Assembly (NCBI GenBank): GCA_014607495.2
Contig: CP053163.1
Location: 5,498,716-5,562,715 of the forward strand
Direction of reading: 5' to 3'
Length of the DNA: 64,000 nt
Source: Carposina sasakii
Lineage: Eukaryota > Arthropoda > Insecta > Lepidoptera > Carposinidae
Under the pieces are notes generated by a model. That model ran no database searches. It saw only the letters and a list, made by a program, of their open reading frames with translations, and was not told where the DNA came from. Position 1 is the stretch's first letter. Every line of letters begins with the position of its first letter. Made by a program: the position numbers and the translations under genes. Of the stretch, positions 56,501 through 63,710 are shown piece after piece.

Positions 56501-58594
56501 GTAGTGACAGGCGGTCAGCCCATCGCCTACAAAACACCAAGACCCTCTTATCCCTCTACTGACTTGTACAATATGCCCGGGAAGAGAAGCAGATGTCGTA
56601 TTATACTTTTTTTTTCACTCCCAGAGCAGCATAGAAGGTTTCTTTCTTTCTTATAAATAAACTATTGGTAGGTTTATACATATGCCTAGTACTACAAATA
56701 AATTAAAATCCTAACTGTTCTGTATTCTGACTTACCAAAAATACAAGTAAATTGGTTGTAGGTACCTAGTTTTCATTACTACAAATTACTAAGAAAATTA
56801 TAACTTATTAAATTGCTTATTCAAATAAGGTCAGTATTTAAAAACAGGTTTTCATTCAGTACGTACTCGTAGTTTAACCAAATATAAAAGGACCTATAAA
56901 TCTTACCTCTTCAGAAATGAGATGATCTCCATGTAGCTCGCCAAGACTCGGCCTTTTCAATGCTCGTTTTGAGTTCCTATAATTCTCCATCCTCGGTAAG
57001 GCTTCTCTTGTAAGCTGGGCCAAGGAGCGCTTCCGTCTCCAGCCGGCGTCATGGAGCCAGGTCTCAGAGTTGCCCGTGGGAGCCACAACGGCCACCCCTC
57101 TCTCGGCCGTGTCGGCTGACGGCCGCAGCGGCCGCGATATAATGCTCGCCCCCATGTGGATGCCATTCTTCTTCTCCGGGGAGACTGAACGGACGGAGAA
57201 CCTGTTTATAAAGAGTGGTTTGTTATAACTTTCACATTGTCCGTGAAGTATTTAATCGATTTTTTGGTGTTACTAAGCTGACGCAAACGACTTCGTCCAT
57301 GTAAACTTTGGAATATAATAGAATAGAACAAAGTTTATTTGGCTTGGAATTAACGTTTTTCCTGTATCTATGAGAATAAACCATCTGTCTGATGTACGAG
57401 TATGTGGTCCCCTGCAAGTTTACTTAGAGCATATACAGGATGATTTTTGGTCGTCAACGTTCCCGAAAACTACGGAATCTCCTCATCATCACGATCATTT
57501 TTCTCCATGGAAGCATACCTGGGAAGTGTCTGGTTTCCAAAATATTAGGGTCCAAAGTTGAGTAAATAGACTGCGTTTTTCTGCATAAATGAACATAGAC
57601 GCGCGTAGCAGGATTTTTTCACGAGAAATAATTAATATCTATCTATGAAAAAACTAGCATAAACACTGGACACTATATAAAAGAAAAAACAAAAAATTTA
57701 CATCGATTCGCAGCATTTTTTTTTTGGCATAAACTTACTTCATTTGATGTATAGAGTACGTACCCTTCGTTAAGGGTGGCAACGAAAAAACACCCTGTAT
57801 ATTAATTATGTATGTATGTATTGTAAACATGAATTCTAATAATGAATAACTTAGGAATAACTTATTTAATATTATATAATGTATATGACTATTGTACGTC
57901 CGAAATGAACAAACTGTTGGATCAAAAATTTAATAATATGTATCAACCTGTAACATGTAAACAGTTATGACAATAAAATCTATCTATCTATCTATCTATC
58001 TATCTGTGGTTCCAATAAAATGCTGACATTAAACTTCTGATACTTTCTTATACCTAGGTACAGCAAATACTGAAATGCTGAACAAATACCATTATGTTGA
58101 GTTATACGGGTTATACCACAGTGTTTTTACTTACAGGAAATGCATTTGATTATGTTTGCTTTCCGCTGGACTACCACGGTGGCATAAAACCAGAGCTTAT
58201 GGTTATTTTACCCTAGCTTCATGTGGTCAGGGAGTCTAGTACTTCCAGCAATGCTTGATCTAGCAATCTAGCTAAATCCAGCACATGTTTTGGCTTACTG
58301 GATCCAGCAGTGTAGCGCTAGAATATCGTTTCATGCGACGCGTACCTACGGGTACCGCTCCGGGTGGCTGTGAAACGACGATCTAGCGCCACAAATATCA
58401 TGTTGCTAGCGGATACCCACGACTTAATCCGCGTGAAAGGGCATTATACCCGTGCAAAACTGGGAATTATCGTTATGAACCAAACAAACAAACTCTTCAA
58501 TTATATGTGCACCCGCATCAGTAGCCCACGGCAGGTATACTCGGAGCGGGTCTCCTTGATAGCTGTGAAAAATCGTGTACCTGTTTTCAGCCAT
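32420..58594 (-). CDS. SLC12 cation-chloride cotransporter (NKCC/NCC type), complete right copy, 19 coding exons
   Basis: A plasma-membrane cotransporter that by family carries Na+ and/or K+ with Cl-. Exons 5' to 3' on the minus strand: 58581-58594, 56907-57201, 50105-50179, 49429-49609, 48888-49147, 44376-44484, 44109-44248, 40994-41221, 40305-40536, 39024-39145, 38376-38511, 37254-37465, 36851-37092, 36468-36676, 35957-36120, 35425-35582, 34919-35058, 34019-34152, 32420-32533. Phases agree at all 18 junctions and all introns are GT-AG. The protein is about 1054 residues, close to the size usual for insect members. Order: RFxV docking motif (residues 5-8), conserved regulatory Thr before [21 protein letters not shown]1-12 in exons 4-11, glycosylated loop in exon 8, C-terminal domain in exons 12-19. 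MNTIGF in TM3 replaces the Tyr of K+-carrying NKCCs, so substrate may differ from a textbook NKCC. Exon 1 is the least certain part. Confidence 0.93.
32602..33408 (+). mobile_element. RTE-type reverse transcriptase fragment in the last intron, right unit only
   Basis: The plus strand encodes the catalytic [11 protein letters not shown] box, then [32 protein letters not shown], and a TTDGRW…[11 protein letters not shown] tail ending at TAA 33406-33408 and an AT-rich run. One TGA interrupts it (Trp to stop in KWKWAGH). It is a different RTE-like family from the copies at 13188 and 18791. Confidence 0.9.
33570..33720 (-). mobile_element. tRNA-derived SINE in the last intron, right unit
   Basis: Better preserved partner of 7971-8120; the B box GGTTCGATCCC is intact on the minus strand. 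Shared position shows it is older than the segmental duplication. Confidence 0.7.
34019..34152 (-). CDS. Right copy, exon 18
   Basis: As in the left copy, with the conserved Ala in [11 protein letters not shown]. Confidence 0.95.
34535..34800. mobile_element. TIR MITE of the GTCGTCAACG family, internally shortened, right unit only
   Basis: From ACAGGGTGTTTTTTCGTTGCC to GAACGTTGACGACCAAAAA, in the exon 17-18 intron. Orientation is opposite to the copy at 57432. Confidence 0.7.
34919..35058 (-). CDS. Right copy, exon 17
   Basis: [15 protein letters not shown]…FTDDSDG; keeps the family's LLSKFRID. The donor is GGTG|gtgtgt. Confidence 0.95.
35425..35582 (-). CDS. Right copy, exon 16
   Basis: [20 protein letters not shown] block; QRSAWAN in place of the left copy's DRSSWGN. 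Confidence 0.95.
35957..36120 (-). CDS. Right copy, exon 15
   Basis: 54 residues of Lys/Ser-rich linker, one codon shorter than the left copy (YGTPNG). Confidence 0.9.
36468..36676 (-). CDS. Right copy, exon 14
   Basis: 69 residues; [20 protein letters not shown] then the Ala/Ser/Gly-rich linker. One Gly codon shorter than the left copy. The antisense ORFs over this GC-rich exon are shadows. Confidence 0.92.
36851..37092 (-). CDS. Right copy, exon 13
   Basis: 80 residues; same block as in the left copy, with Gly for Cys in [11 protein letters not shown] and PTTPD for STAPD. Confidence 0.95.
37254..37465 (-). CDS. Right copy, exon 12
   Basis: [15 protein letters not shown]…, keeping the family Thr; Lys for Met in [10 protein letters not shown]. 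Donor GAG|gttggt. Confidence 0.95.
38376..38511 (-). CDS. Right copy, exon 11 (TM11-TM12)
   Basis: [30 protein letters not shown]…VHYRHP. Confidence 0.95.
39024..39145 (-). CDS. Right copy, exon 10 (TM10)
   Basis: [36 protein letters not shown]…; chloride-site Tyr present. Confidence 0.95.
39618..39880. mobile_element. Decayed palindromic MITE, relative of 1987-2252
   Basis: TACAGGTGTGACAAAATGGG… through …GTGATACCCTGCATA. Arms still pair around TGAGTCTCAAATT, with many changes. A 5' stub of the same family is in the matching left intron (14852-14910), so it was present before duplication. The intron continues to 40304 with nothing else seen. Confidence 0.55.
40305..40536 (-). CDS. Right copy, exon 9 (TM8-TM9)
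   Basis: [35 protein letters not shown]…; KHGEP where the left copy has KYGEP. Confidence 0.95.
40994..41221 (-). CDS. Right copy, exon 8 (TM7 and large extracellular loop)
   Basis: [20 protein letters not shown]…; sequons NLT, NQT, NTT and CVNTTAGC kept. CRFGL has Phe for the Tyr shared by the left copy and NKCC1. Confidence 0.95.
41222..44108 (-). other. Enlarged intron 7 of the right copy (2.9 kb against 0.5 kb)
   Basis: Mostly single-copy-looking AT-rich DNA without ORFs. It holds a foldback element at 42985-43128 and, near 43967-44067, a block repeated at 61785-61895 (CGTTATATCCCGGAAAGTTT). Homology to the left intron is limited to its ends. Confidence 0.6.
42985..43128. mobile_element. 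Short foldback MITE
   Basis: GTCGATTCCGGCAGTCACAC followed by TTAAACCTAAAC is mirrored by GTTTAGGTTTAAGTGTGACC and GCCGGAATCGAC. About 32-bp arms around a loop of about 80 bp. Confidence 0.75.
44109..44248 (-). CDS. Right copy, exon 7 (TM6 region)
   Basis: [46 protein letters not shown]. The conserved Pro of YPDF is kept. Confidence 0.95.
44376..44484 (-). CDS. Right copy, exon 6
   Basis: [36 protein letters not shown]; one TM helix plus loop. Confidence 0.95.
44511..45430. mobile_element. Helitron remnant split by a TIR element
   Basis: The outer parts (44511-44636 and 45215-45430) are the Helitron-type repeat seen at 24794-24992. They are separated by a TIR element flanked by TATA on both sides: cacaaTATA…TATAttcc, against CACAATATATTCC in the unbroken copies. 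Confidence 0.75.
44637..45213. mobile_element. TIR element with ~50-bp TIRs and TATA target duplication
   Basis: The left end AG(G)TCTATCCGAAATTAGTG… to AAACTAGGTAGGT is mirrored by ACCTACCTAGTTTCGTGTCA…TTTTGGATAGATCT. A second, inner inverted repeat (CAACTCC…CTGCTGTTCCAATACA / TGTATGGAACAGCTG…GGAGTTG, about 44714-44829) shows another foldback element nested inside. Confidence 0.75.
45921..46355. mobile_element. TIR MITE of the GTCGTCAACG family, right unit only
   Basis: ATACAGGATGTTTTTTTGTGG … CGGGAACGTTGACGACCAAAA. It lies near the spot where the left unit has its RTE insertion (18791). Confidence 0.7.
46715..46800 (-). repeat. Possible tRNA-derived SINE fragment
   Basis: On the minus strand CCTGGGTTTGAATCCCGGTA is a good B-box/T-arm, but no A box is found nearby. 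The surrounding intron 46356-47540 has no other recognisable feature. Confidence 0.3.
47541..47843. mobile_element. TIR MITE (GCACCCGTATGATGAATTTG ends), first of a pair
   Basis: 303 bp with about 55-bp TIRs (GCACCCGTATGATG…CTTTTAAACGTCAAAT and its reverse complement). Its interior matches 52118-52421 in the opposite orientation. Confidence 0.85.
47844..48887 (-). other. Remainder of intron 5, right copy
   Basis: A fragment of the RTE-tailed element (GGACGTAGGCTTCCC … GGGCAGGCGGGTTGG) lies at 48150-48240. The rest is AT-rich and unremarkable. Homology with the left intron resumes by about 48760. Confidence 0.5.
48888..49147 (-). CDS. Right copy, exon 5 (TM3-TM4)
   Basis: [20 protein letters not shown] … [13 protein letters not shown] … MDWESKAQ. 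Keeps the family Glu in LGPEFG. The K+-site Tyr position is Asn. Confidence 0.95.
49429..49609 (-). CDS. Right copy, exon 4 (TM1-TM2)
   Basis: Protein identical to the left copy ([20 protein letters not shown]…). Confidence 0.95.
50105..50179 (-). CDS. Right copy, exon 3
   Basis: [25 protein letters not shown]; acceptor tttgtttcag|GAAGAA, phase 0, matching the GAAGAG end of exon 2. Confidence 0.95.
50628..50790. other. Conserved noncoding block, right unit
   Basis: Partner of 21575-21740. The intron between exons 3 and 2 (50180-56906) starts here. Homology with the left unit ends near 51280. Confidence 0.45.
51281..52115. other. Intron 2, AT-rich part with a dispersed repeat
   Basis: 51281-51930 has no recognisable element. 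51935-52115 is the best full-length copy of the dispersed ACGGCTGTGT family (CATGGCTGTGTGTGTAGCCA … TTACGACATGCACGG). Confidence 0.45.
52118..52421. mobile_element. TIR MITE (GCACCCGTATGATGAATTTG ends), second of a pair
   Basis: 304 bp, reverse orientation relative to 47541-47843; one end has decayed to CATACTAGTGC. Also noncoding. Confidence 0.85.
52422..53980. other. Intron 2, middle part without assignable genes
   Basis: A fragment of the RTE-tailed element at 53013-53105 (CTGCTGGACGTATGCCTCCC). Small ORFs overlap on both strands around 53491-53895 with no recognisable domain and no repeat match inside the window. Confidence 0.4.
53981..54330. mobile_element. Helitron-type 5' segment
   Basis: Starts ATCTACACTAATATTATAAA, the usual lepidopteran Helitron 5' sequence, then CTCAAAAACTACTGGACCGA. 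Similar sequence, rearranged, resumes at about 54690-54960 beyond an RTE fragment. No Rep/helicase ORF. Confidence 0.5.
54435..54590 (-). mobile_element. RTE retrotransposon fragment: start of the endonuclease domain
   Basis: The minus strand reads [20 protein letters not shown] then [14 protein letters not shown], the typical N-terminal box of RTE endonucleases (T.N.RTL … WDI.GLSE.R). Only this piece remains. Confidence 0.75.
55517..55769. mobile_element. TIR MITE of the GTCGTCAACG family, diverged
   Basis: ACAGGATGTTTTTAGGCTGC CACCGTTTAC … AAGAAAAACCCTGTAT. A (GAAA)n tract lies just upstream at 55374-55405. Confidence 0.55.
56366..56633 (-). mobile_element. ATGT-tailed dispersed element, longest copy
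   Basis: From a (CATA)n run to CACTCCCAGAGCAGCATAGA. Flanks repeat TTTCTTTCTT / TTTCTTTCTTTC, a possible target duplication. It includes GGTCAGCCCATCGCCTACAA and ATGCCCGGGAAGAGAAGCAG. Noncoding. Confidence 0.65.
56907..57201 (-). CDS. Right copy, exon 2: N-terminal regulatory domain
   Basis: 98 residues plus a split Arg codon. The exon opens [15 protein letters not shown], so with the Arg completed from exon 1 it reads RFSV, a SPAK/OSR1 (insect Fray) docking motif of the form RFxV. Later [19 protein letters not shown] aligns with the NKCC1 phospho-regulatory stretch before VPRIDHYR and keeps one Thr; it ends [16 protein letters not shown]. Acceptor tttataaacag, donor GAG|gtaaga. The internal Met (57153-57155) is an unlikely start, because the 15 upstream codons carry the motif. 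No counterpart exists near the left copy. Confidence 0.92.
57432..57802. mobile_element. TIR MITE of the GTCGTCAACG family, best copy
   Basis: 371 bp with both ends intact: TATACAGGATGATTTTTGG … GGCAACGAAAAAACACCCTG TAT. In intron 1 of the right copy. Confidence 0.75.
57978..58005. repeat. (TATC)n microsatellite
   Basis: About seven TATC units in intron 1, adjoining CAATAAAA. Confidence 0.85.
58581..58594 (-). CDS. Right copy, exon 1: 14-nt coding part with start codon
   Basis: The minus strand reads AGAGAA ATG GCT GAA AAC AG|gtacac. Joined to exon 2 this gives M-A-E-N-R-F-S-V, an RFxV motif split by the intron. Support: phase, good ATG context, and the creation of the expected Arg. It was found by searching for a donor that completes the motif, so another first exon further right cannot be excluded. 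No promoter is recognisable upstream. Confidence 0.65.
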
Positions 58595-58699
58595 TTCTCT
58601 TATGCGGAAGCAGTCGGTGAACTACCGGAAACCAACGGCAGTGACGCTGCGTTCTATTGTGATTCCTCTAATTGTTCTTAACCACATAATTTGTCTTGT

Positions 58700-59207
58700 T
58701 GTACCTGAAACATTAAAATGAGTATCTGTTTAATTCAATTAATGTTGTATGACTTGTGGAATTTAATAACTTAACTAGTGTTTTTTATTTAGATAATGTA
58801 GGAGCTGTGCTGATACGAGGCTTCACTAGAATATAGTCAGCTGCATCTGTTTACACGCAGGCGATAAGCTAACAACTTGTCACTCGTCTTTCACCAACCT
58901 ACTTCTGGCCTTGCTATGCTGATCGTGACTGTGTATCTCCTTCGTGGCTCATGTCAGATTTTATCGATACAAGTTATCATAATTCAAAGAACCGGCTTTT
59001 TTTGGACTTTTCGCCAGGTTTCGGAGATTTGTCGGATTTTTTTAGAATTGCTACAGAAAACGATGATTCTATGATCCGATGCAAGTGGTATCTAACCTTT
59101 ATTGTTTGAATTATAGTGCTTATTTCTTGCTTTGTTTTGAGCAATCATAAACTTTTTTGCACCGTACCTAAAAGCTCAACTTGACTAATATTATATACCT
59201 ATATATT
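58700..59207. other. Presumed upstream region of the cotransporter gene
   Basis: AT-rich, with a dispersed-family fragment at 58800-58960. I see no TATA box or initiator I would defend. Confidence 0.3.
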
Positions 59208-59361
59208 AGGTTAAATCAACTCAAGCGTCACAAAAAACAGCGCGGGCGCAACGAGACACAGCTACAAAAACTCCAACACAAAGCAACAGGTGTAGATAGG
59301 TACTTCTACAATCCACCTACCTACATAAGTAAATTGAACTATGTACCAGAGTTGTCATTTT
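59208..59361. repeat. Direct repeat flanking the minisatellite, left copy
   Basis: AGGTTAAATCAACTCAAGCG … ACCAGAGTTGTCATTTT; nearly identical to 61340-61497 and in the same orientation. Noncoding. Confidence 0.9.
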
Positions 59362-59608
59362 TACTTCGGAAATTCCTGTATGTATAATATTTTTTTATGT
59401 ATGTTCACCGATATTTCCGTCAGTTATAAACGGATTTCAAAAATTTTTTTTTGGTTGGATAGAGTTCACTTCTGAGGTGGTCCCATTTTCACCAGGTCAG
59501 GATCTGATGATGGGATCCAGGAGAAATCTAGGGCAACCACCGAAAATTATATGCTCGTATGATGCTTGTGTTACGTAATCATGTCCTACTCAGGTATATG
59601 CTTCAGGG

Positions 59609-61190
59609 TGTCAACATCTAATGCTGCTGTGCTGATGACGAAGCTACAGAACTCCTTAACGGTTAGGAGTTGGGATACAGTACTGCAATTGGTCAATGGA
59701 AACTGCTAACGTGTTACTTGAATCAACATCTGATGCTTCTTCTGATGATGAAGCTATAGAACTCCTTAACGGTTAGGAGTTGGGAGACAGTACAGCAATT
59801 GGTCGATGAAAACTATTTAGTAGTGTGTAGGGCTGACGTGTTACTTGAATCAACATCTGATGCTGCTGTGCTGATGATGAAGCTACAGAACTCCTTAACG
59901 GTTAGGAGTTGGGAGACAGTACTGCAATTGGTCGATGGAAACTATATAGTGGTATGTAGGGCTAACTTGTTGCTTGTGAGGTATACTTGAATCAACATCT
60001 GATGCTGCTGGTCAAGCTACAGAACTCCTTAGCGGTTTGGAGTTGGGATACAGTACTGCAATTGGTCAATGGAAACTATTTAGTAGTATGTAGGGCTAAC
60101 GTGTTACTTGAATCAACATCTGATGCTTCTGTGCTGATGATGAAGCTACAGAACTCCTTAACGGTTAGGAGTTGGGAGACAGTACAGCAATTGGTCGATG
60201 AAAACTATTTAGTAGTGTGTAGGGCTGACGTGTTACTTGAATCAACATCTGATGCTTGTCTGATGATGAAGCTACAGAACTCCTTAACGGTTAGGAGTTG
60301 GGAGACAGTACTGCAATTGGTCGATGGAAACTATTTAGTAGTATGCAGGGCTAACGTGTTACTTGAATCAACATCTGATGCTGCTGTGCTGATGATGAAG
60401 CTACAGAACTCCTTAACGGTTAGGAGTTGGGAGACAGTACTGCAATTGGTCGATGGAAACTATATAGTGGTATGTAGGGCTAACTTGTTGCTTGTGAGGT
60501 ATACTTGAATCAACATCTGATGCTGCTGTGATGATGGTCAAGCTACAGAACTCCTTAGCGGTTTGGAGTTGGGATACAGTACTGCAATTGGTAAATCGAA
60601 ACTATTTAGTAGTATGTAGGGCTAACGTGTTACTTGAATCAACAATGCTTCTGTGCTGATGATGAAGCTTTTAACGGTTAGGAGTTGGGAGACAGTACAG
60701 CAATTGGTCGATGAAAACTATTTAGTAGTGTGTAGGGCTGACGTGTTACTTGTTTGCTGCTGTATTGATGATGAAGCTACAGAACTCCTTAACGGTTAGG
60801 AGTTGGGAGACAGTACTGCAATTGGTCGATGGAAATTAATATGCAGGGCTAACGTGTTACTTGAATCAACATCTGACTGATGATGAAGCTACAGAACTCC
60901 TTAACGGTTAGGATCAGTACTGCAATGCGATGGAAACTATTTAGTAGTATGCAGGGCTAACGATTTACTTGAATATCTGATGCTGATGATGAAGCTACAG
61001 AACTCCTTAACGGTTAGGAGTGGGAGACAGTACTATTGGTCGATGGAAACTATATAGTGGTATGTAGGGCTTACTTGTTGCTTGTGAGGTATACTTGAAT
61101 CAACATCTGATGGTGCTGTGCTGATGGTCAATACAGAACTCCTTAATGGTTAGGAGTTAGGGGACAGTACTGCAATTGCGATGGAAACTA
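59609..61190. repeat. Minisatellite, ~129-bp unit, about 13 units, with 4-unit higher-order structure
   Basis: Each unit has CTACAGAACTCCTTAACGG, TTAGGAGTTGGGAGACAGTA, GCAATTGGTCGATGGAAACT and GTGTTACTTGAATCAACATC. Variants carrying GTTGCTTGTGAGGTATACTT recur at about 59963, 60481 and 61071, so a four-unit block of about 518 bp is itself repeated. Units near the right end carry deletions. The long plus-strand ORF through it (59987-60508) follows from 129 being a multiple of 3. Confidence 0.95.
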
Positions 61191-61191
61191 T

Positions 61192-61338
61192 ACGCCACCA
61201 TTAACGAAGGGTACGTACTCTATACATCAAATATAGTAAGTTTATGCCAAAAAAATGCTGGGAATTTTTAATTTTTTTTTAATTTTAATTACTTGATCTG
61301 GCGAAATTTATATTCTAGTGTTTACGCTAGTTTTTTCA
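61192..61338. mobile_element. Internal fragment of the GTCGTCAACG-family MITE
   Basis: CGCCACCATTAACGAAGGGT … GTTTACGCTAGTTTTTTCAT, sitting exactly between the last minisatellite unit and the right direct repeat. Confidence 0.65.
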
Positions 61339-61339
61339 T

Positions 61340-61497
61340 AGGTTAAATCAACTCAAGCGTCACAAAGAACAGCGCGGGCGCAACGAGACACAGCTACAAA
61401 AACTCCAACACAAAGCAACAGGTGTAGATAGGTAGGTACTTCTACAATCCACCTACCTACATAAGTAAATTGAACTATGTACCAGAGTTGTCATTTT
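61340..61497. repeat. Direct repeat flanking the minisatellite, right copy
   Basis: Partner of 59208-59361, with a 4-bp AGGT expansion. After it, 61498-62360 holds the block shared with 43967 (61785-61895), a TTAGATTAATGAT…ATCATTATTCTAA hairpin also at 31108-31145, and a dispersed-family copy at 62150-62330. Confidence 0.9.
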
Positions 61498-62362
61498 CAT
61501 TCTTTATCAACGTAAAGATTGTTATCGCTAACAATTATCTTACAATGCTGATAGCGAAGTAAATGTAATTTTTGTTCAGTATATACTCTTAGAGCTGTTG
61601 CTAACACCCGTATCTAAATAGAAGACGAAGTAAATAATTATTTAATTTTTTCACAAGCATTCAGTTCTTAGTCAAAAGCTTAGATTAATGATTAGTCTTG
61701 GCTCGAGCGAATCATTATTCTAAGGTCAAAAGTCAACTAATATCGAATAAAATGAATAAGTACAAAGTAATTCAGGTGTCAAATCGTTATATCCCGGAAA
61801 GTTTTCACGCTAGCGAAGTTTTTCTTTCTCAAATGTTTCTTTTATTTTATGATCTTGCGATATAAATACAAATAAAAAACTGTAAACGACCCTATTCTAT
61901 ATAAGTAACTTGTTTTGTTTATAGATGCCAGTACAAGAGCGAGGTTTTTTTTTACTATTTGCATTTGTTAATTACCTAATTTGCCCAGAATAGATTAGAT
62001 TTAACATTCACAAAAATGCCAATAATTATGATTGCAATTCTTCGATCTCTTGTCGGGTATACTTATTTAATATTTATAAGCCTCAAATGAAAATAACTGA
62101 CTTAGGAAAATGGTAAAATATTAAGAGATGAGATGAAGCTGATGGGTCGTGTACTGATGCGGGCTTCACTAGAATACATCGACTTAAGACATTCTCTCAA
62201 GCGATAAGCCAGCCACTTGTCACTATTTACATCTATTTATCTCCGCTATGCTAATCGTGGCTTCGGGATCCCCTGTATGATACTGCAGTTCCACAGCTAC
62301 ACCGCTGTGGTCAATATGAAGTCAGTATAGTTTGGTAGCGGCCGAACAAGAACTCCCTAGAT

Positions 62363-62816
62363 ATACAGTGTGTCTGGGATAGAGTTAGCGATATCTTAAG
62401 GGCGTGTTGTAGACTTCATTTTATCGATAAAAACACATCCATATGGGGCTCCTAACTACCCACTTTTATTTGAGTACCTGAGTAGCGGTACCTGAGTAAC
62501 GGGCTACTCGTATGGGTGCTCGTGCAAGGGTCAATTTCAAATAACAATAAATTCAAAATTATGTGACTCAGAGCAATAAATTAGGCGTTGTTAAGAAAAA
62601 AAAACAGACAATTTTGAGACAAAAATCTACATATTATTTTAATGTGGCATTGCTGTTAAGTACCATATGCTTTCAAACACAGTTTTTTCTTACTTGTTAG
62701 AACTTTTCAATCCAGAGATAGTGACAAAATTTACCACTAATATGAAAAAAATATTTGAAACTCAAAATTAAAATTAAAAACTTAAAATATCGCTAACTCT
62801 ATCCCGGACACACTAT
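62363..62816. mobile_element. TIR MITE (CAGTGTGTCTGGGATAGAG ends)
   Basis: TATACAGTGTGTCTGGGATA GAGTTAGCGATAT is mirrored by ATATCGCTAACTCTATCCCG GACACACTATA. About 450 bp; TA-rich target, noncoding interior. Confidence 0.8.
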
Positions 62817-63129
62817 AAATTTAGATTATAATAGTAACATAGTAACACTGAATTCGGGTCAATAGATGATGACTGTAGTTAAGTTGACGGTGCATATTAT
62901 GTGGCTTAATTCCACTGTACCTAATTTGCACACCTGTATATACAGGATGTAAAAAAGGGCATTTTAAGCGAAATGTTATGAAAATAGCCCACTAAGAGAA
63001 CCTATCCCTAGAATTTAATACTCGAAATCACATATAGCTTTTACACAGACAATATCCAGATCTGAGATATATAGAGTATAGCAGGTACCTATAACCAATT
63101 TCACAGACAGACTGAGGACTTTTCGGTTA

Positions 63130-63420
63130 TCTTATAAGTTACGAGTATGCTATAAACGGTGTGAAAGAGGACGTAGTGACAAGGATAGAGAAAGGTATGC
63201 TTCGATGGTTTGGACATGTGGAAATAATGGATGGAAGACGATTAATGAAAGAATGATGGCAGAAGTTAATGGTAATGCTGGGAGAGGTCACCCTAGCTAT
63301 AATGAATGTGGATGAGGCGAAAGAGGTATTTTTGGAACGTACTACTACTAAATGGAGATCTGCAGTCTCTGCCTTCCCCATGCCTATGGGATATAGGCGT
63401 GAGGTTATGTATGTATGCCA
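63130..63420 (+). mobile_element. Non-LTR retrotransposon 3' fragment
   Basis: The plus strand reads VVTRIEKGMLRWFGHVEIMD GRRLMKE, stop, then in another frame a KWRSAVSAFP-like end and a (ATGT) tail. RWFGHVERM and KWRS..S are marks of a common insect reverse-transcriptase C-terminus. Dead copy. A half MITE end lies at 62940-63045. Confidence 0.75.
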
Positions 63421-63528
63421 TAACTAAACCGGTCTTCAAAACAAACATGAAATCCTCATGCAAACTAGAAATTAATATACTACGGTAGAAAGTTAAACAA
63501 AAGTAGAAATGCTAACTTATAACTAACT

Positions 63529-63534
63529 TTTATT
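63529..63534 (-). promoter_or_regulatory. Poly(A) signal of the right-edge gene
   Basis: TTTTATT on plus gives AATAAAA on the minus strand, about 60-65 nt past the stop at 63595. Confidence 0.5.
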
Positions 63535-63594
63535 ATACAAAATCTAGGTCGAATATCAAACCAACCAAAACTCTTTCTATAATTTAGTGCAGAT

Positions 63595-63710
63595 TTATAG
63601 CTTTTCGAAATTCCACGCAAGAGCTTTAATATTATAGTCGGTAGTAAGCTTCACAACGTTCTCATTTTGCCTCTTGCCCCAGGCTGGGTTCTCAGAGTTG
63701 AACGTATTGT
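63595..63710 (-). CDS. 3'-terminal coding exon of an unidentified minus-strand gene
   Basis: After an acceptor (cgtataag, plus CT at 63711-63712) a frame of 37 codons plus a split codon runs to TAA 63595-63597. It encodes NTFNSENPAWGKRQNENVVK then LTTDYNIKALAWNFEKL. The composition looks like real protein, and a poly(A) signal follows. I do not recognise the family; a cytoplasmic tail is conceivable. The remainder lies right of the window. Confidence 0.55.

Noticed and set aside
57153..57155. Internal ATG in exon 2 as translation start of the right copy
   Set aside because: The 15 codons before it are open, follow a good acceptor and carry the RFxV motif, which would be lost.
58364..58681. 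105-codon plus-strand ORF over the presumed exon 1
   Set aside because: No domain or codon character; the minus-strand ATG plus donor at 58581-58594 explains the region better.
59987..60508. 173-codon ORF in the minisatellite taken as a repeat protein
   Set aside because: Open only because the unit is 129 bp; neighbouring units carry frameshifts and stops, and no start context or splice sites support it.
59609..61190. CRISPR-like array
   Set aside because: Units are contiguous without unique spacers and the genome is eukaryotic; it is a minisatellite.
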